A DNA stretch of 64,000 nt from Psychrobacter immobilis (GCF_904846235.1 NZ_CAJGZN010000006.1:1-64000); one strand, 5' to 3'. Counted from the stretch's first letter, positions 1 through 8,815 are shown. The notes: generated by a model from the sequence alone, not told the origin. A program made the numbers and translations.

Positions 1-75
1 ATAGTCGCCCAACGCTTCTATCAGCATGCGAACGGCGCGTTCTTTAATCTCAGGAGTGTAGGTTTGTTTTTTCAT
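1..75 (-). CDS. IS3-family transposase OrfA, N-terminal 25 residues (partial)
   Basis: The frame starts with ATG at 75-73 and continues off the window. The visible protein starts MKKQTYTPEIKERAVRML, which resembles the start of the helix-turn-helix OrfA of IS3-family transposases. OrfA would bind the terminal repeats; in this family OrfB is normally reached by programmed frameshifting, which lies outside the window. The last codons of the interrupted protease gene overlap this start in another frame. Only 25 residues are visible, so the subgroup is uncertain. Confidence 0.7.
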   Translation of the reverse strand, partial: MKKQTYTPEIKERAVRMLIEALGDY

Positions 76-125
76 TGTCGTATTCTCTCAGAATGTTGAG
101 TCTCCGACAATCCCGGGGCGGTTCA
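1..125 (-). mobile_element. Terminal end of an IS3-family insertion sequence (partial)
   Basis: Read on the minus strand, the element starts at 125 with TGAACCGCCCCGGG, a terminus I associate with IS3-family elements of the IS51/IS3 type. About 50 bases later a transposase reading frame begins. The element runs off the left edge, so its other end and target duplication cannot be seen. Its boundary falls inside the 3' end of the DegS-like protease gene, and that gene's stop codon now lies inside the IS. The family call rests on terminus plus transposase N-terminus; the exact element is not identifiable from 125 bases. Confidence 0.75.
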
Positions 126-1426
126 AACAGTTTCATCAGCTCTTCACGCATACGATCACGCTCTGCTTTTGACATCATTGGCGTTTCTTCATCACCTTGG
201 ATGTTTGGCTGCTCCATTCCGCCCATGCTCTCATTTTGTAGTACGACAGGACGCTCAAGTGGTTCTTGTGCTGGACGCTCTTCTAGCGTGATTTTTACTT
301 GAGCATTTTTACCTTGACGTAGTATTTGCGCATCCAGTTCAGTGTTTGGTGGCTTACGAGCAACATACTGAATCAAGGTATTGGCATCTGTCATCTCGAC
401 ATCATCGATGGTTAGGACAATATCACCGACACGTAGACCACTTTTTGCCGCTGGACTGTTGTCAATGACGTTTAGTACTTCTACGCCTGTTGACGTCTCT
501 AGCTGCGTTGGGTCACGTAGCTGTGACTGAATCTCGATACCTAACCAACCACGACTAACACGGCCATCTTTAATCAAGGCATTCATCACTTGCTCAACCA
601 ATGCCGTTGGAATCGCAAAGCCAATACCCATCGAGCCACCAGAGCGCGAGAATATCACGGTGTTGATACCGACTAGCTCGCCATGAGCATCGACCAGTGC
701 GCCGCCTGAGTTACCCGGATTAATCGCCGCATCAGTCTGGATAAAGTCTTCAAACTTATTAACGCCCAGTCCAGTACGACCAGTCGCTGAGATAATCCCC
801 TGCGTCACTGTCTGACCCACACCGAACGGATTACCAATCGCTAAGGCCAAATCGCCCACGCGAATCGGATCTTCGCGGAATCCAAGTGGTGTCAGCCCTG
901 TCATATCGACCTTGATCACGGCTAAATCACTATCAGGATCTGTACCGATGATTCTGGCACGGCTCTTACGACCATCATTGAACGCGACTGTGATCTCATC
1001 GGCCTTTTCGATTACGTGGGCATTGGTCACGATATAGCCATCTTCTGATACGATCACACCAGAGCCTAAATTGGTATTGCCCTGCTCTTGTGATGGGCCA
1101 CCATGATACTCAAAAAACCGGCGCAGTACGGGATCATCCATATAAGGATGCTCGGTCATCGTTTGCGTCGTATAGATATTGACTACAGACTGCGACGCAC
1201 GCGCCACTGCATTATGATAAGAAGAGATAGGCGCTGGCGTGTCCGACACTGGCTCTGCTGCTTGCTGCTCCGCAGGCGGGGTTCTCGGCGGCTCCCATGT
1301 GGCCTCTGACGTCGACTTCATACTCGTGAACAACCAGATAAACGCTGCCAACACTAGCAGCAATAAGACCCAAGGTAACCATTTTAATAAAGACGCCTTG
1401 TTATTGGTGTTCCGGGATGACGACAT
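50..1426 (-). CDS. degS: DegS/AlgW-like membrane-anchored trypsin-like serine protease, C-terminus replaced by IS-encoded residues
   Basis: The 458-residue protein has an N-terminal membrane anchor (about 14-34), a linker rich in Pro and Glu, a trypsin-like HtrA domain and one PDZ domain (about 290-395). The catalytic triad is visible: His137 (VTNAHV), Asp167 (DSDLAV) and Ser240 (GNSGGAL). One PDZ domain plus an N-terminal anchor fits DegS/AlgW, the periplasmic site-1 proteases of the envelope stress response, better than DegP. An AGAGG box precedes the ATG. Residues 435-458 are encoded by the inserted IS end, so the native C-terminus is lost. The catalytic and PDZ domains look intact and the protein may still work. 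No RseA-like anti-sigma gene is nearby. The specific DegS assignment is by architecture. Confidence 0.85.
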   Translation of the reverse strand: MSSSRNTNNKASLLKWLPWVLLLLVLAAFIWLFTSMKSTSEATWEPPRTPPAEQQAAEPVSDTPAPISSYHNAVARASQSVVNIYTTQTMTEHPYMDDPVLRRFFEYHGGPSQEQGNTNLGSGVIVSEDGYIVTNAHVIEKADEITVAFNDGRKSRARIIGTDPDSDLAVIKVDMTGLTPLGFREDPIRVGDLALAIGNPFGVGQTVTQGIISATGRTGLGVNKFEDFIQTDAAINPGNSGGALVDAHGELVGINTVIFSRSGGSMGIGFAIPTALVEQVMNALIKDGRVSRGWLGIEIQSQLRDPTQLETSTGVEVLNVIDNSPAAKSGLRVGDIVLTIDDVEMTDANTLIQYVARKPPNTELDAQILRQGKNAQVKITLEERPAQEPLERPVVLQNESMGGMEQPNIQGDEETPMMSKAERDRMREELMKLFEPPRDCRRLNILREYDNEKTNLHS

Positions 1427-1806
1427 ATAAAACCTCTATAAATTTATTGCAAACAGACAGTGAAAAACGATGTGAGATAATGGCGACCGCTTAGCTAGTG
1501 TTGACCCATTCATCAGATGGTCAAATGCTATACAGCTAGGCAGACTCACGTATATAAATTATAACCGCAATACCAGTAAATAGTAACGTATCGTGTACCA
1601 TTTCAGTTATCCAGCTTGTCTGCTTGCTTACAACGGCATGTTAAAATAGCTTTTACGATGCTCGACACTTCAACATTTCGAGAATTGAACATAAAGCGAG
1701 AAGTCCAAAACCAAACACTCTCAAACATGACAGATAATACATAATTTTTGCTTAGTTAATCTACAGCACCTTACGACATACATTTTATTGATGACAGGAA
1801 AACATA
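1427..1806. other. Divergent intergenic region between degS-like and nif3-like genes
   Basis: This is about 380 bases of AT-rich DNA between two divergent genes. It must hold both promoters. I found no strong hairpin, repeat or RNA gene in it. Confidence 0.5.
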
Positions 1807-2631
1807 ATGACTGCAAATCATACGACAGCTGAATCCAATACTCAAAGCATTAGCGCTCAGGCATTGACACAGTTCTGTGACGACTACTTATCTACCAGCG
1901 CGTTTAAAGACTATGCGCCAAATGGTCTACAAATCGATGGTGGACGCCCGATTCAACGTATCGTCACTGGTGTCACGGCTTGTGAAGCCTTGATAGATGC
2001 TGCCATCGCTGACAATGCCGATGCGATTATGGTACATCATGGATACTTCTGGAAAGGCGAACCTGCTACGCTCACTGGGATGAAAGGTCGACGCGTGCGC
2101 AAGCTGATGCAACACGGTATTTCTATGATTGGCTATCATCTACCGCTTGATGCACACCCAATCTCTGGCAACAACGCAAAACTTGCTGACATGCTCGGCA
2201 TGACGATTACTGGTGCGCTCTATCCTACCGAGTCCCATCCTGTGGGCAATATCGCTACTTGCACACCGCAAAGTGCTGACGATCTCATTTCAACCATTAC
2301 TCAAGCTTTAGGTCGCGCGCCATTACATATCTCAGCTGAGTATCATACAGACGCTTCTGCTCAGACAAATGGCAGGCTGATCGAACGTGTGGGTATATGT
2401 ACAGGCGGTGCGCAAGACATGATTGAGCAAGCGGCTAGCATGGGCTGTGATGCGTTTATCTCTGGTGAGATATCTGAGCGTACCACGCATAGCGCGCGCG
2501 AGCTTGGGATTGACTATTTTGCTTGTGGTCATCATGCAACGGAGCGTGGCGGTATTCAGGCGTTAGGAGAGATAGTCGCTCAAAAATTTGGTCTGCCAGT
2601 TACTTTAATCGATATCGAAAATCCAGCATAA
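1807..2631 (+). CDS. Nif3-like dinuclear metal centre protein (YbgI/GTP cyclohydrolase 1 type 2 homologue)
   Basis: This 274-residue protein belongs to the NIF3/YbgI family of toroidal hexamers that bind two metal ions per subunit. The expected ligands are visible: His77-His78 (MVHHGYFWKG), Asp115 in HLPLDAHP, and His242 and Glu246 in GHHATERGG. Their order and spacing match the ligands known in E. coli YbgI. The ATG follows an AGGA box. A short Ser/Thr-rich N-terminal tail of about 15 residues precedes the family core. The cellular role of the family is not settled; the database name GTP cyclohydrolase 1 type 2 homologue is not a proven activity. It stands alone, with a long spacer downstream. 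Confidence 0.9.
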   Translation: MTANHTTAESNTQSISAQALTQFCDDYLSTSAFKDYAPNGLQIDGGRPIQRIVTGVTACEALIDAAIADNADAIMVHHGYFWKGEPATLTGMKGRRVRKLMQHGISMIGYHLPLDAHPISGNNAKLADMLGMTITGALYPTESHPVGNIATCTPQSADDLISTITQALGRAPLHISAEYHTDASAQTNGRLIERVGICTGGAQDMIEQAASMGCDAFISGEISERTTHSARELGIDYFACGHHATERGGIQALGEIVAQKFGLPVTLIDIENPA

Positions 2632-2710
2632 ACTAACCACTTAAAAAGCCATTTTAAACGGTTGTCATTGATAGAGAAAAACTTATAAAGGAAATGATAA
2701 TTTAAAAGCC

Positions 2711-2761
2711 AAACTAGACTTGCTAATGCTATAGTCACACCATAAGCATAAAGTCTAGTTT
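2711..2761. repeat. Perfect 11-base inverted repeat with an inner stem
   Basis: AAACTAGACTT at 2711-2721 pairs perfectly with AAGTCTAGTTT at 2751-2761. Inside the loop, ATGCTAT and ATAAGCAT can pair further. The right arm is not followed by a run of T, so this is not a typical terminator, although it lies only 80 bases after the nif3-like stop codon. It could be a transcript-end structure, a processed RNA or a decayed mobile-element end. Confidence 0.5.
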
Positions 2762-3049
2762 GACTACTATTTAAACTTTGTTATTCTATTTTTGATTATT
2801 ATGTACCAAATATCTGGAAAATTAACCGTTTATATCTCAATTGTTAAGTTTTATCGCTTTTTTCTTAACTCCACTTGAATAATGCAATTAGTAACCGCAT
2901 ATTACTACCCGTAAGAAAGAACGTTTTGTCATGAAACTTCCCATTATTACAGCTTCCGGTTATGGCACTAAAATAATGATGGTAGTTGTTTAGGACTTTA
3001 TCATGCTATATCAGCGATAAGATTTTAAACTGCTACCCATTGAAATACT

Positions 3050-3115
3050 ATGTTTGCACTATGTATGTTAGCAGCATGGTATTTTTTTATTTTTGGTGTC
3101 GCGATGACGGTATGA
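3050..3115 (+). other. Tiny hydrophobic open frame (21 codons), possible gene remnant
   Basis: The frame has an ATG and would encode a 21-residue peptide, mostly Ala, Leu, Phe, Tyr and Val, like a single membrane helix. It ends 10 bases before a second hydrophobic frame in another phase. No clear ribosome-binding site precedes it. It could be a real small membrane protein or a fragment of a broken one; I do not recognise it. Confidence 0.2.
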
Positions 3116-3125
3116 CATAGTCAGT

Positions 3126-3263
3126 TTGATAGACCGCTATAAACTATCAATTCTGGTTATTTTGCTTACCCTCATTGCTGGACAAACAACTTTAGTAGCC
3201 AGCTATCCTATTACTAGTAACTTAATATTAGTGATTCAAAGTATAGCCAGCCATCAAAGTTAG
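3126..3263 (+). other. Short hydrophobic open frame (45 codons), possible gene remnant
   Basis: The frame starts at a TTG and encodes YKLSILVILLTLIAGQTT followed by a second, weaker hydrophobic stretch. The layout, a short basic start then one or two membrane helices, recalls small subunit-IV-like oxidase proteins, but the resemblance is too weak to name it. No ATG or good ribosome-binding site is present. It may be part of a decayed small membrane-protein gene. Confidence 0.2.
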
Positions 3264-3581
3264 CATAGTTAAAACAGTTGAATGTATTTGCCTCATTGGC
3301 AAAACCTTACATCAATGTTTCAAGCTATGTCTTTGTCTCAATAACTTAATCATGACCTTACCTATGTTTGATATATAGTTGTTTGGCCACTAGCCATATT
3401 TAGTTATCGATGAAGGAATCATCTGATTTATATCCTTCGCGTTGTTGTGCGTTCAGTATTTTAAACCAGTACTTATAAACACTGTTTAGAACGCTTTTAT
3501 GACATATCGATAGCTGGCTGACGACAAACTATCCCACTAACTCTTAGAGAGAGTACGCTAGTGGCGCTATAGTCAAACAAG

Positions 3582-3619
3582 ATAGAGTAGCATTTGTTCT
3601 ATTAAAAATGCCACTCTAT
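3582..3619. repeat. 14-base near-perfect inverted repeat upstream of the MltF-like gene
   Basis: ATAGAGTAGCATTT at 3582-3595 pairs with AAATGCCACTCTAT at 3606-3619 with one mismatch and a 10-base loop. It ends about 90 bases before the next start codon and has no T-run, so a 5' leader structure or operator is more likely than a terminator. Confidence 0.45.
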
Positions 3620-3711
3620 TTAAGATACGATATCGATATATGTCAATATTATGCACATATATTTATACGTGTTTTTGCGGTAAGAAGGATGGCTAAAATC
3701 AGGAGACATCC

Positions 3712-4920
3712 ATGCAGCGTATTACTTATCGTGTAAAAGTATCTGCGCAAGGGGCCAGACGCCGTATTTCTTATTTACTGCGTCCATCTAAACGCCTACT
3801 GAACACCAAAAGTAACATCGTTTCATCCGTTACCCCTATTGCGTCTAGTCGTTTTGCCAGAACCAAGAAGCTGGCACAAATCTCTAGCATCGCTCTACTC
3901 TCTTTGCCCGCTGAGAGTTTGACGACCATGAACACATCGGTACCAGCCTATGACAATGTCATGCTGGAGAACACCTTGACCATTGCTGCGGTGCCTGGCG
4001 ATAGCACTTACTTTGCTACTGATGGCTTCCAACATGGTTTTGGTTTTGATCTGGTGCGCACTTACGCCGACGAGCTCGGTGTCGATATCAATCTAAAAGC
4101 CTATGCCAGTGAAGAAGCAGCACTAAAAGCACTAAGAACAGGCAATGCTGACATGGCATTGACTACGGCTAGCACTAAGTTAAAGAGCCAGCTGAATCTA
4201 TCCTCTATTAATGTCAGCTGTGGTTACGATTCTAGTCTGACTAAGAACGGTCTACATCCTAAGGTAAGTTGGACGTTTAGCTCATCCAATGATCCACTAT
4301 CAAGAAAGGCCAGTTACTTTTTGTGCGACAGCATCAAGCTACAAAACACACAAAAACTTGCTGCGTTCTACAATCAAAACTTGCTTAAAGATGCCTATAG
4401 TCAGGATCACTTCCAGAGAACGTTGACAGAAAAGTTACCGGACTATCAGTCTTCGTTTGAAGAGCAAGCACGTAATTACAATCACGATTGGGAACTGCTG
4501 GTCGCGATGGGTTATCAAGAGTCACACCTTGATGCCAATGCTGTGTCGCCGACTGGCGTACGCGGGTTAATGATGCTAACTAACAACACTGCAAAAGCGA
4601 TGGGCGTCTCAGACCGCATTGATCCTTACCAAAGCATTGGCGGCGGTGCACGCTATCTAGAGCAAGTGAAAGCAGACTTCTCCGATGTACCAAAAACTGA
4701 CCGTATCTGGTTTGCCCTTGCAGGTTATAACATGGGTCCCAATGCGGTAAAAAGAATCCAACGTGAACTACGAGCTCAAGGTATCGATGATAAGAGCTGG
4801 GCGAACGTCTATGCTTATTTAGCAGATAATAGAGCGTCGAATAGCCGCTATGGTCAAGCGATGCACTATGTCAGTAATATCAGAAGCTATCTTGAGACTA
4901 TTAAAACTCAGACTGTCTAA
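3712..4920 (+). CDS. MltF-like lytic transglycosylase with a shortened solute-binding-type domain
   Basis: The C-terminal half (about 240-400) is an SLT/lysozyme-like domain. Glu270 in GYQESHLDAN is the predicted catalytic acid, followed by SPTGVRGLMMLT and AGYNMGPNAVKR, both typical of MltF. Such enzymes cleave peptidoglycan glycan strands and leave 1,6-anhydro ends. Residues about 85-150 match the first lobe of the periplasmic-binding-protein-like domain of MltF. Most of the second lobe seems missing, and the protein is about 115 residues shorter than E. coli MltF. The N-terminus is a strongly basic stretch of about 50 residues before a weak hydrophobic segment, so export is uncertain from sequence alone; a start further in is possible. 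It converges on the MltD-like gene. Confidence 0.8.
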   Translation: MQRITYRVKVSAQGARRRISYLLRPSKRLLNTKSNIVSSVTPIASSRFARTKKLAQISSIALLSLPAESLTTMNTSVPAYDNVMLENTLTIAAVPGDSTYFATDGFQHGFGFDLVRTYADELGVDINLKAYASEEAALKALRTGNADMALTTASTKLKSQLNLSSINVSCGYDSSLTKNGLHPKVSWTFSSSNDPLSRKASYFLCDSIKLQNTQKLAAFYNQNLLKDAYSQDHFQRTLTEKLPDYQSSFEEQARNYNHDWELLVAMGYQESHLDANAVSPTGVRGLMMLTNNTAKAMGVSDRIDPYQSIGGGARYLEQVKADFSDVPKTDRIWFALAGYNMGPNAVKRIQRELRAQGIDDKSWANVYAYLADNRASNSRYGQAMHYVSNIRSYLETIKTQTV

Positions 4921-4985
4921 TTTTTAGATATTACTAGGCGGTTTGTAAGCTAAACTTTCACAGTTGTTTATTCTTATTAAATAAA

Positions 4986-5017
4986 AAAAAGCTGCTCTTA
5001 TAAAGAGCAGCTTTTTT
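4986..5017. terminator. Bidirectional rho-independent terminator between mltF-like and mltD-like genes
   Basis: GCTGCTCTT at 4991-4999 pairs perfectly with AAGAGCAGC at 5003-5011. The stem is preceded by an A-run and followed by a T-run, so it can stop transcription from both convergent genes. Confidence 0.9.
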
Positions 5018-5085
5018 GTGCGATACGACTAATGGTTAATATTAATGACGCCTCGTTTAAACGGTATCCATTAATATTTTATTCA

Positions 5086-8076
5086 TTAGCGATTTGGAAC
5101 TGTCAGACGCTGACCACGCTGCAACATCGTATCCGCGGCAATATTATTCATATCAGCCAGCTCTTGCGTTGATACGCCATATTTACGTGCTAAGCCAATC
5201 AAACTATCGCCCGAGCCAACCGTATAGCTTACCGTTGCTTTTGGTACTTTAAGCGTTTGGCCGCGTTGTAGCTGAGCATTGGTCGCTAGATCATTGGTCG
5301 CTGCCAAGTCCTCTACTGAGATGCCAAACTGACGTGCCAAAGCAATTAAGCCATCGCCAGATTTAACTTTATAGCTTTCAGTGTTGCTCAGTTTTGTTCC
5401 ACTGCTTGCTGAGCTACTACTGTTACTACTAGCAGAGCTGCTGCTTTGACTGCTACTAGATGCGCTTGCCACACTACCGCTCGCAGGGATAGTGATAGTA
5501 CGACCCAGTATCAGATTCGAATTGGTATTTAAGTTATTTGCTGATGCCAAATCACTTAAGCCAATATTGTAGCGTTTGGCGACACCCGTTAAGGTATCAC
5601 CTGATTTTACTTTGTAGCTGACCGCTTTGTCATTCAACTGACGATCGACCAATTCTTTAGAAGCAGGAACTTTAATCGTTTGACCACGTTGCAAGCGAGC
5701 CTTTGCATCAAAGTTGCTGTTTACCGCAGCAAGTTCCGTTGCACTCACTCCGATGCTGTTCGCAATACCAATCAGCGTATCACCTGATTTTACTTTGTAA
5801 TTGGTGATCGCGACCGAGCTTGAGCTGTTACTACTACTAGCACTTGTCGTACTTGTAGCATCGAAATCAACACTGGCTGGCACTTTAAGCGTCTGACCAA
5901 CATATAGCGAACTTGTGCTGTTGATACCGTTGAGACTGGCTAAAGTATCTGTCGACACATTGAATTGACGTGCCAATGCAATTAATCCGTCCCCTGCTTT
6001 TACTTTATAGTTTTTGGTCGCAGTGCTTGATTTACTCGGCTTGGTAGAAGGCGCTGCAGGTGTCGTCGCAGGTGTAGTCACTTTACCCGGTATGAGCCAT
6101 AGTTTCTGACCTCTGAGCAGATCAGCACGGCTGCTCAGGTTGTTATAGCTGGCTAGCTGAGTGACCGATAAGCCAAAACGATTAGCCGTACCGATAAGCG
6201 TATCACCGCCTTGTACGACGTAACTGTCAGGCTGACTAGCGGCGGCGTTATTAGCAGTACTCAATGGCTCGATAGTCTTGGCATTATATAGATATAACGT
6301 ACTGCCAGAGAGCAAATTGGCACTGGCATCTATCTGGTTCCATTCTGCGATATCACGCCAACTAACCCCTGCTCGACTCGCAATGTTCGAGAGCGTATCG
6401 CCACGTTTGACCGTATAAGTGGTACGAGTGCCTTGAGGTTTTGGCTTACTTACCGAGGTTTTAGCAAAGCTAAGTTTCTTCTCTGCACCACTCGCTTCTA
6501 AGATAGACTGCTGTGTTTGTACGGCTGATAGATTAATGTTGCCATCAGCATTGATAACATTGGTCTCAGAGGTATTTCTCCGGATTTGATTGGCGATGAA
6601 ATCACGCTCTTCTTTGCTAAGCGGTGGCTCTTGGACAATCGTATTGTTCTGAGTAATCTGAGCTGAGGTAGTCGGTAGACTGTTACTGCTCTTAAGCTCA
6701 GCATTGATCTTGTTAGTCTCTGCAGTGGTCAGTGGTGGCTCAATACGAGCTGAAGAATTGCCACTGTATACCGAGCTGCTAGTTGGTGTTGCAGACGGTG
6801 AGATATAGCTTGTGGTCTGCTGAGGTACACTTGCGCTAGCCGCATAATCAGCCAATGCGCTACCAGTAGACGGTAGTGATGAGGCAGTATAGGGTTTGTT
6901 ATTATAGCTTGGTGTAGTCGCTGTCGTGCTTGAGCTACCTGCGTTGCTTGAGGCGAGCACATTACCTGTACCGTTACCTCTGAGCCCACTTAATTTGGCA
7001 TCGGCATTGAGACTGACGTCGTTAGGAATGATGACACGCTGTGGACCTGAAGAGTCAACACGGCCTGATGTCAGTGCAGTATTTAGACGCTCTAGCTCAT
7101 CGTAGCTAACGCCAGTTAACTGCGATACTTCTGCCAAGCTCACACCATAGTTAACAGGTACACTGCGGAAATGCTGACGGTTAGCGATAGCGGGTAAATA
7201 CACACCATACTGCTCAGGCTTGGCGACGATTTCAGCTACAGCTAAGAAACGCGGCACATAGTTCATCGTTTCAGTCGGTAATTGAAGTGACCAGTAATCT
7301 GTTGGCAGTCCGCGCGCTGCGTTGGCATCGATTGCTTTCTGTACACGACCAGGTCCAGCGTTATAGGCAGCCAATGCTAGCTCCCAACTACCGAACTGGT
7401 TGTGCAATGCTGTCAAGAAGTCATAGGCAGCACGTGTTGATTCGATAACATCGCGGCGACCATCATAAGTACTGCTTTGGTTCAAGCCATAGATACGGCC
7501 TGTACTTGGGATAAATTGCCATAATCCCGCAGCTGCTGCACTACTCGTACCACTTGGATCATAAGAGCTTTCGATAACTGGTAACAAAGCAAGCTCTGTT
7601 GGAATATTGCGACGCTCTGCCTCTCGTACCGTATGATAGATATAGCGACTGGCACGTGCAGTTAGGCGATTGAGATAATCCTGTCTACTGGTAAACCAGC
7701 TTTTTTGACCTTCAATACGCTGATTATAGATTGGCTTACCACCATTCATACGATAGCCTGCGCGTAGACGATTCCACAAATCACCGTATTGCTGAATAGC
7801 AAGCTGGTTACCTTCTACCATGGTCATGTCAGTGGCCTCTAACAAGTCAGCCAACTCATCCAAACTCTCTGCGTCCAAAAACGCAGTTGAGTAGTCTGCA
7901 CTACCTGTATTAGCCCCTTGATTGGCAGGACTTTTGGTGATGACAGATGAGCTATTGGTCGCACCTTTGTTTTTTACCGCTGATGTATTGCTACACGCAC
8001 TAATCAGTAAAGTGGATACCGCAAGCGTCAATGGCAACGCAATAAATGAGCGAGAGTGTGATAGCACAGTAGACAT
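5086..8076 (-). CDS. mltD: MltD-like lytic transglycosylase lipoprotein with seven C-terminal LysM repeats
   Basis: The 996-residue protein has a lipoprotein signal with lipobox LISAC (Cys28), then an SLT domain of the MltD type with catalytic Glu169 in LLPVIESSYDPSG and the downstream AGLWQFIPSTGR and LALAAYNAGPGRV motifs. A low-complexity Ser/Thr linker (about 360-540) leads to seven LysM modules from about 543 to the end, each with a (V/K)xxGDxL core and a closing GQxLxVP. LysM modules bind peptidoglycan amino sugars. E. coli MltD is about 450 residues with two LysM modules, so the array here is much expanded. Modules 3 and 6 share nearly the same first half, which suggests duplication. 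It should sit at the inner face of the outer membrane and cut peptidoglycan. Confidence 0.9.
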   Translation of the reverse strand: MSTVLSHSRSFIALPLTLAVSTLLISACSNTSAVKNKGATNSSSVITKSPANQGANTGSADYSTAFLDAESLDELADLLEATDMTMVEGNQLAIQQYGDLWNRLRAGYRMNGGKPIYNQRIEGQKSWFTSRQDYLNRLTARASRYIYHTVREAERRNIPTELALLPVIESSYDPSGTSSAAAAGLWQFIPSTGRIYGLNQSSTYDGRRDVIESTRAAYDFLTALHNQFGSWELALAAYNAGPGRVQKAIDANAARGLPTDYWSLQLPTETMNYVPRFLAVAEIVAKPEQYGVYLPAIANRQHFRSVPVNYGVSLAEVSQLTGVSYDELERLNTALTSGRVDSSGPQRVIIPNDVSLNADAKLSGLRGNGTGNVLASSNAGSSSTTATTPSYNNKPYTASSLPSTGSALADYAASASVPQQTTSYISPSATPTSSSVYSGNSSARIEPPLTTAETNKINAELKSSNSLPTTSAQITQNNTIVQEPPLSKEERDFIANQIRRNTSETNVINADGNINLSAVQTQQSILEASGAEKKLSFAKTSVSKPKPQGTRTTYTVKRGDTLSNIASRAGVSWRDIAEWNQIDASANLLSGSTLYLYNAKTIEPLSTANNAAASQPDSYVVQGGDTLIGTANRFGLSVTQLASYNNLSSRADLLRGQKLWLIPGKVTTPATTPAAPSTKPSKSSTATKNYKVKAGDGLIALARQFNVSTDTLASLNGINSTSSLYVGQTLKVPASVDFDATSTTSASSSNSSSSVAITNYKVKSGDTLIGIANSIGVSATELAAVNSNFDAKARLQRGQTIKVPASKELVDRQLNDKAVSYKVKSGDTLTGVAKRYNIGLSDLASANNLNTNSNLILGRTITIPASGSVASASSSSQSSSSASSNSSSSASSGTKLSNTESYKVKSGDGLIALARQFGISVEDLAATNDLATNAQLQRGQTLKVPKATVSYTVGSGDSLIGLARKYGVSTQELADMNNIAADTMLQRGQRLTVPNR

Positions 8077-8320
8077 GATATTGGAGGTTTCCTAACGACA
8101 GAAATTAATAAGATAAAGTTGATGGATAGTATAGTATGCAATGTAAAGCAAAGACTAGCCTAATATAAAAGATAATCATAGACGCTCAAGTAGCCTATAA
8201 AACTAAGTAATAACTGTTTAACCAACTAAAATCTCTTATAAGTTAGAATCTCAGCCAATTAAACTAACTATCGCTTATATAACCCATTATATTTTTGAGT
8301 CTTGCGTGATTAATGGCGAT

Positions 8321-8815
8321 TTAATTAATAGCTACCTGTGATACTGCGCGCAAGAGCACTGCATTACCAGTAGACAAGGTCAAGGTCACACGAGATGTGG
8401 TAACAAATGATACTTGCTGACCATTTTTTACCCAGCTCTCATTGGTCGTCACATTGGCTTTGGCTTGTGAACCCGTAATCACCACATTATCTACCGAAAT
8501 ATCATAGCGATAATTAGACGTATCATTCCAGCTGTTTTGAAGCAGCTTTAAGTACGCATCTTTATCTAAACTGGTAGACTTTCCTTTTCTAGATAAAGAA
8601 ATAAGCGCGTCGTCCGATACTAGGCGCGATACCTGATTGATACTTTGGCTATTCGCTGATGCTTTCATTGCGGCGGCATAGTTCTGTACCAAATCTTCGG
8701 TCATAGTTGCCGCTTGTGCATTGATACTGATGGTGCTGGCTACTGCTACGATTGCAGTGATGCTGGCGCTTTTCACCAATAGAGCTAATAGCCTATTTCC
8801 CAATAATTTTTTCAT
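8321..8815 (-). CDS. Small secreted protein, NTF2/SnoaL-like by appearance
   Basis: I choose the ATG at 8815 (164 residues) because AAGGA lies 6-7 bases upstream; a longer frame opens at 8851 but has no such box. Residues 1 to about 36 form a signal peptide ending near NAQA. The mature part, with an early helix, a short helix around KLLQNSW and alternating strands after that, looks like a one-domain NTF2/SnoaL fold, but no catalytic motif is evident. The function is unknown. It lies alone between mltD and the CNNM gene, in the same direction as both. Confidence 0.7.
   Translation of the reverse strand: MKKLLGNRLLALLVKSASITAIVAVASTISINAQAATMTEDLVQNYAAAMKASANSQSINQVSRLVSDDALISLSRKGKSTSLDKDAYLKLLQNSWNDTSNYRYDISVDNVVITGSQAKANVTTNESWVKNGQQVSFVTTSRVTLTLSTGNAVLLRAVSQVAIN

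Larger units (their letters stand above)
2632..3711. other. 1.08 kb AT-rich spacer with hairpins and two tiny hydrophobic frames
   Basis: No frame of 60 codons or more fits here. What can be seen: a perfect 11-base inverted repeat at 2711-2721/2751-2761; a 21-codon ATG frame at 3050-3115 whose product is almost wholly hydrophobic; a 45-codon frame at 3126-3263 (first codon TTG) with one membrane-like segment; and a 14-base near-perfect inverted repeat at 3582-3595/3606-3619. The rest is AT-rich with frequent stops. It may be debris of one or more small membrane-protein genes, or the site of a small RNA; I cannot decide between these. Confidence 0.45.
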
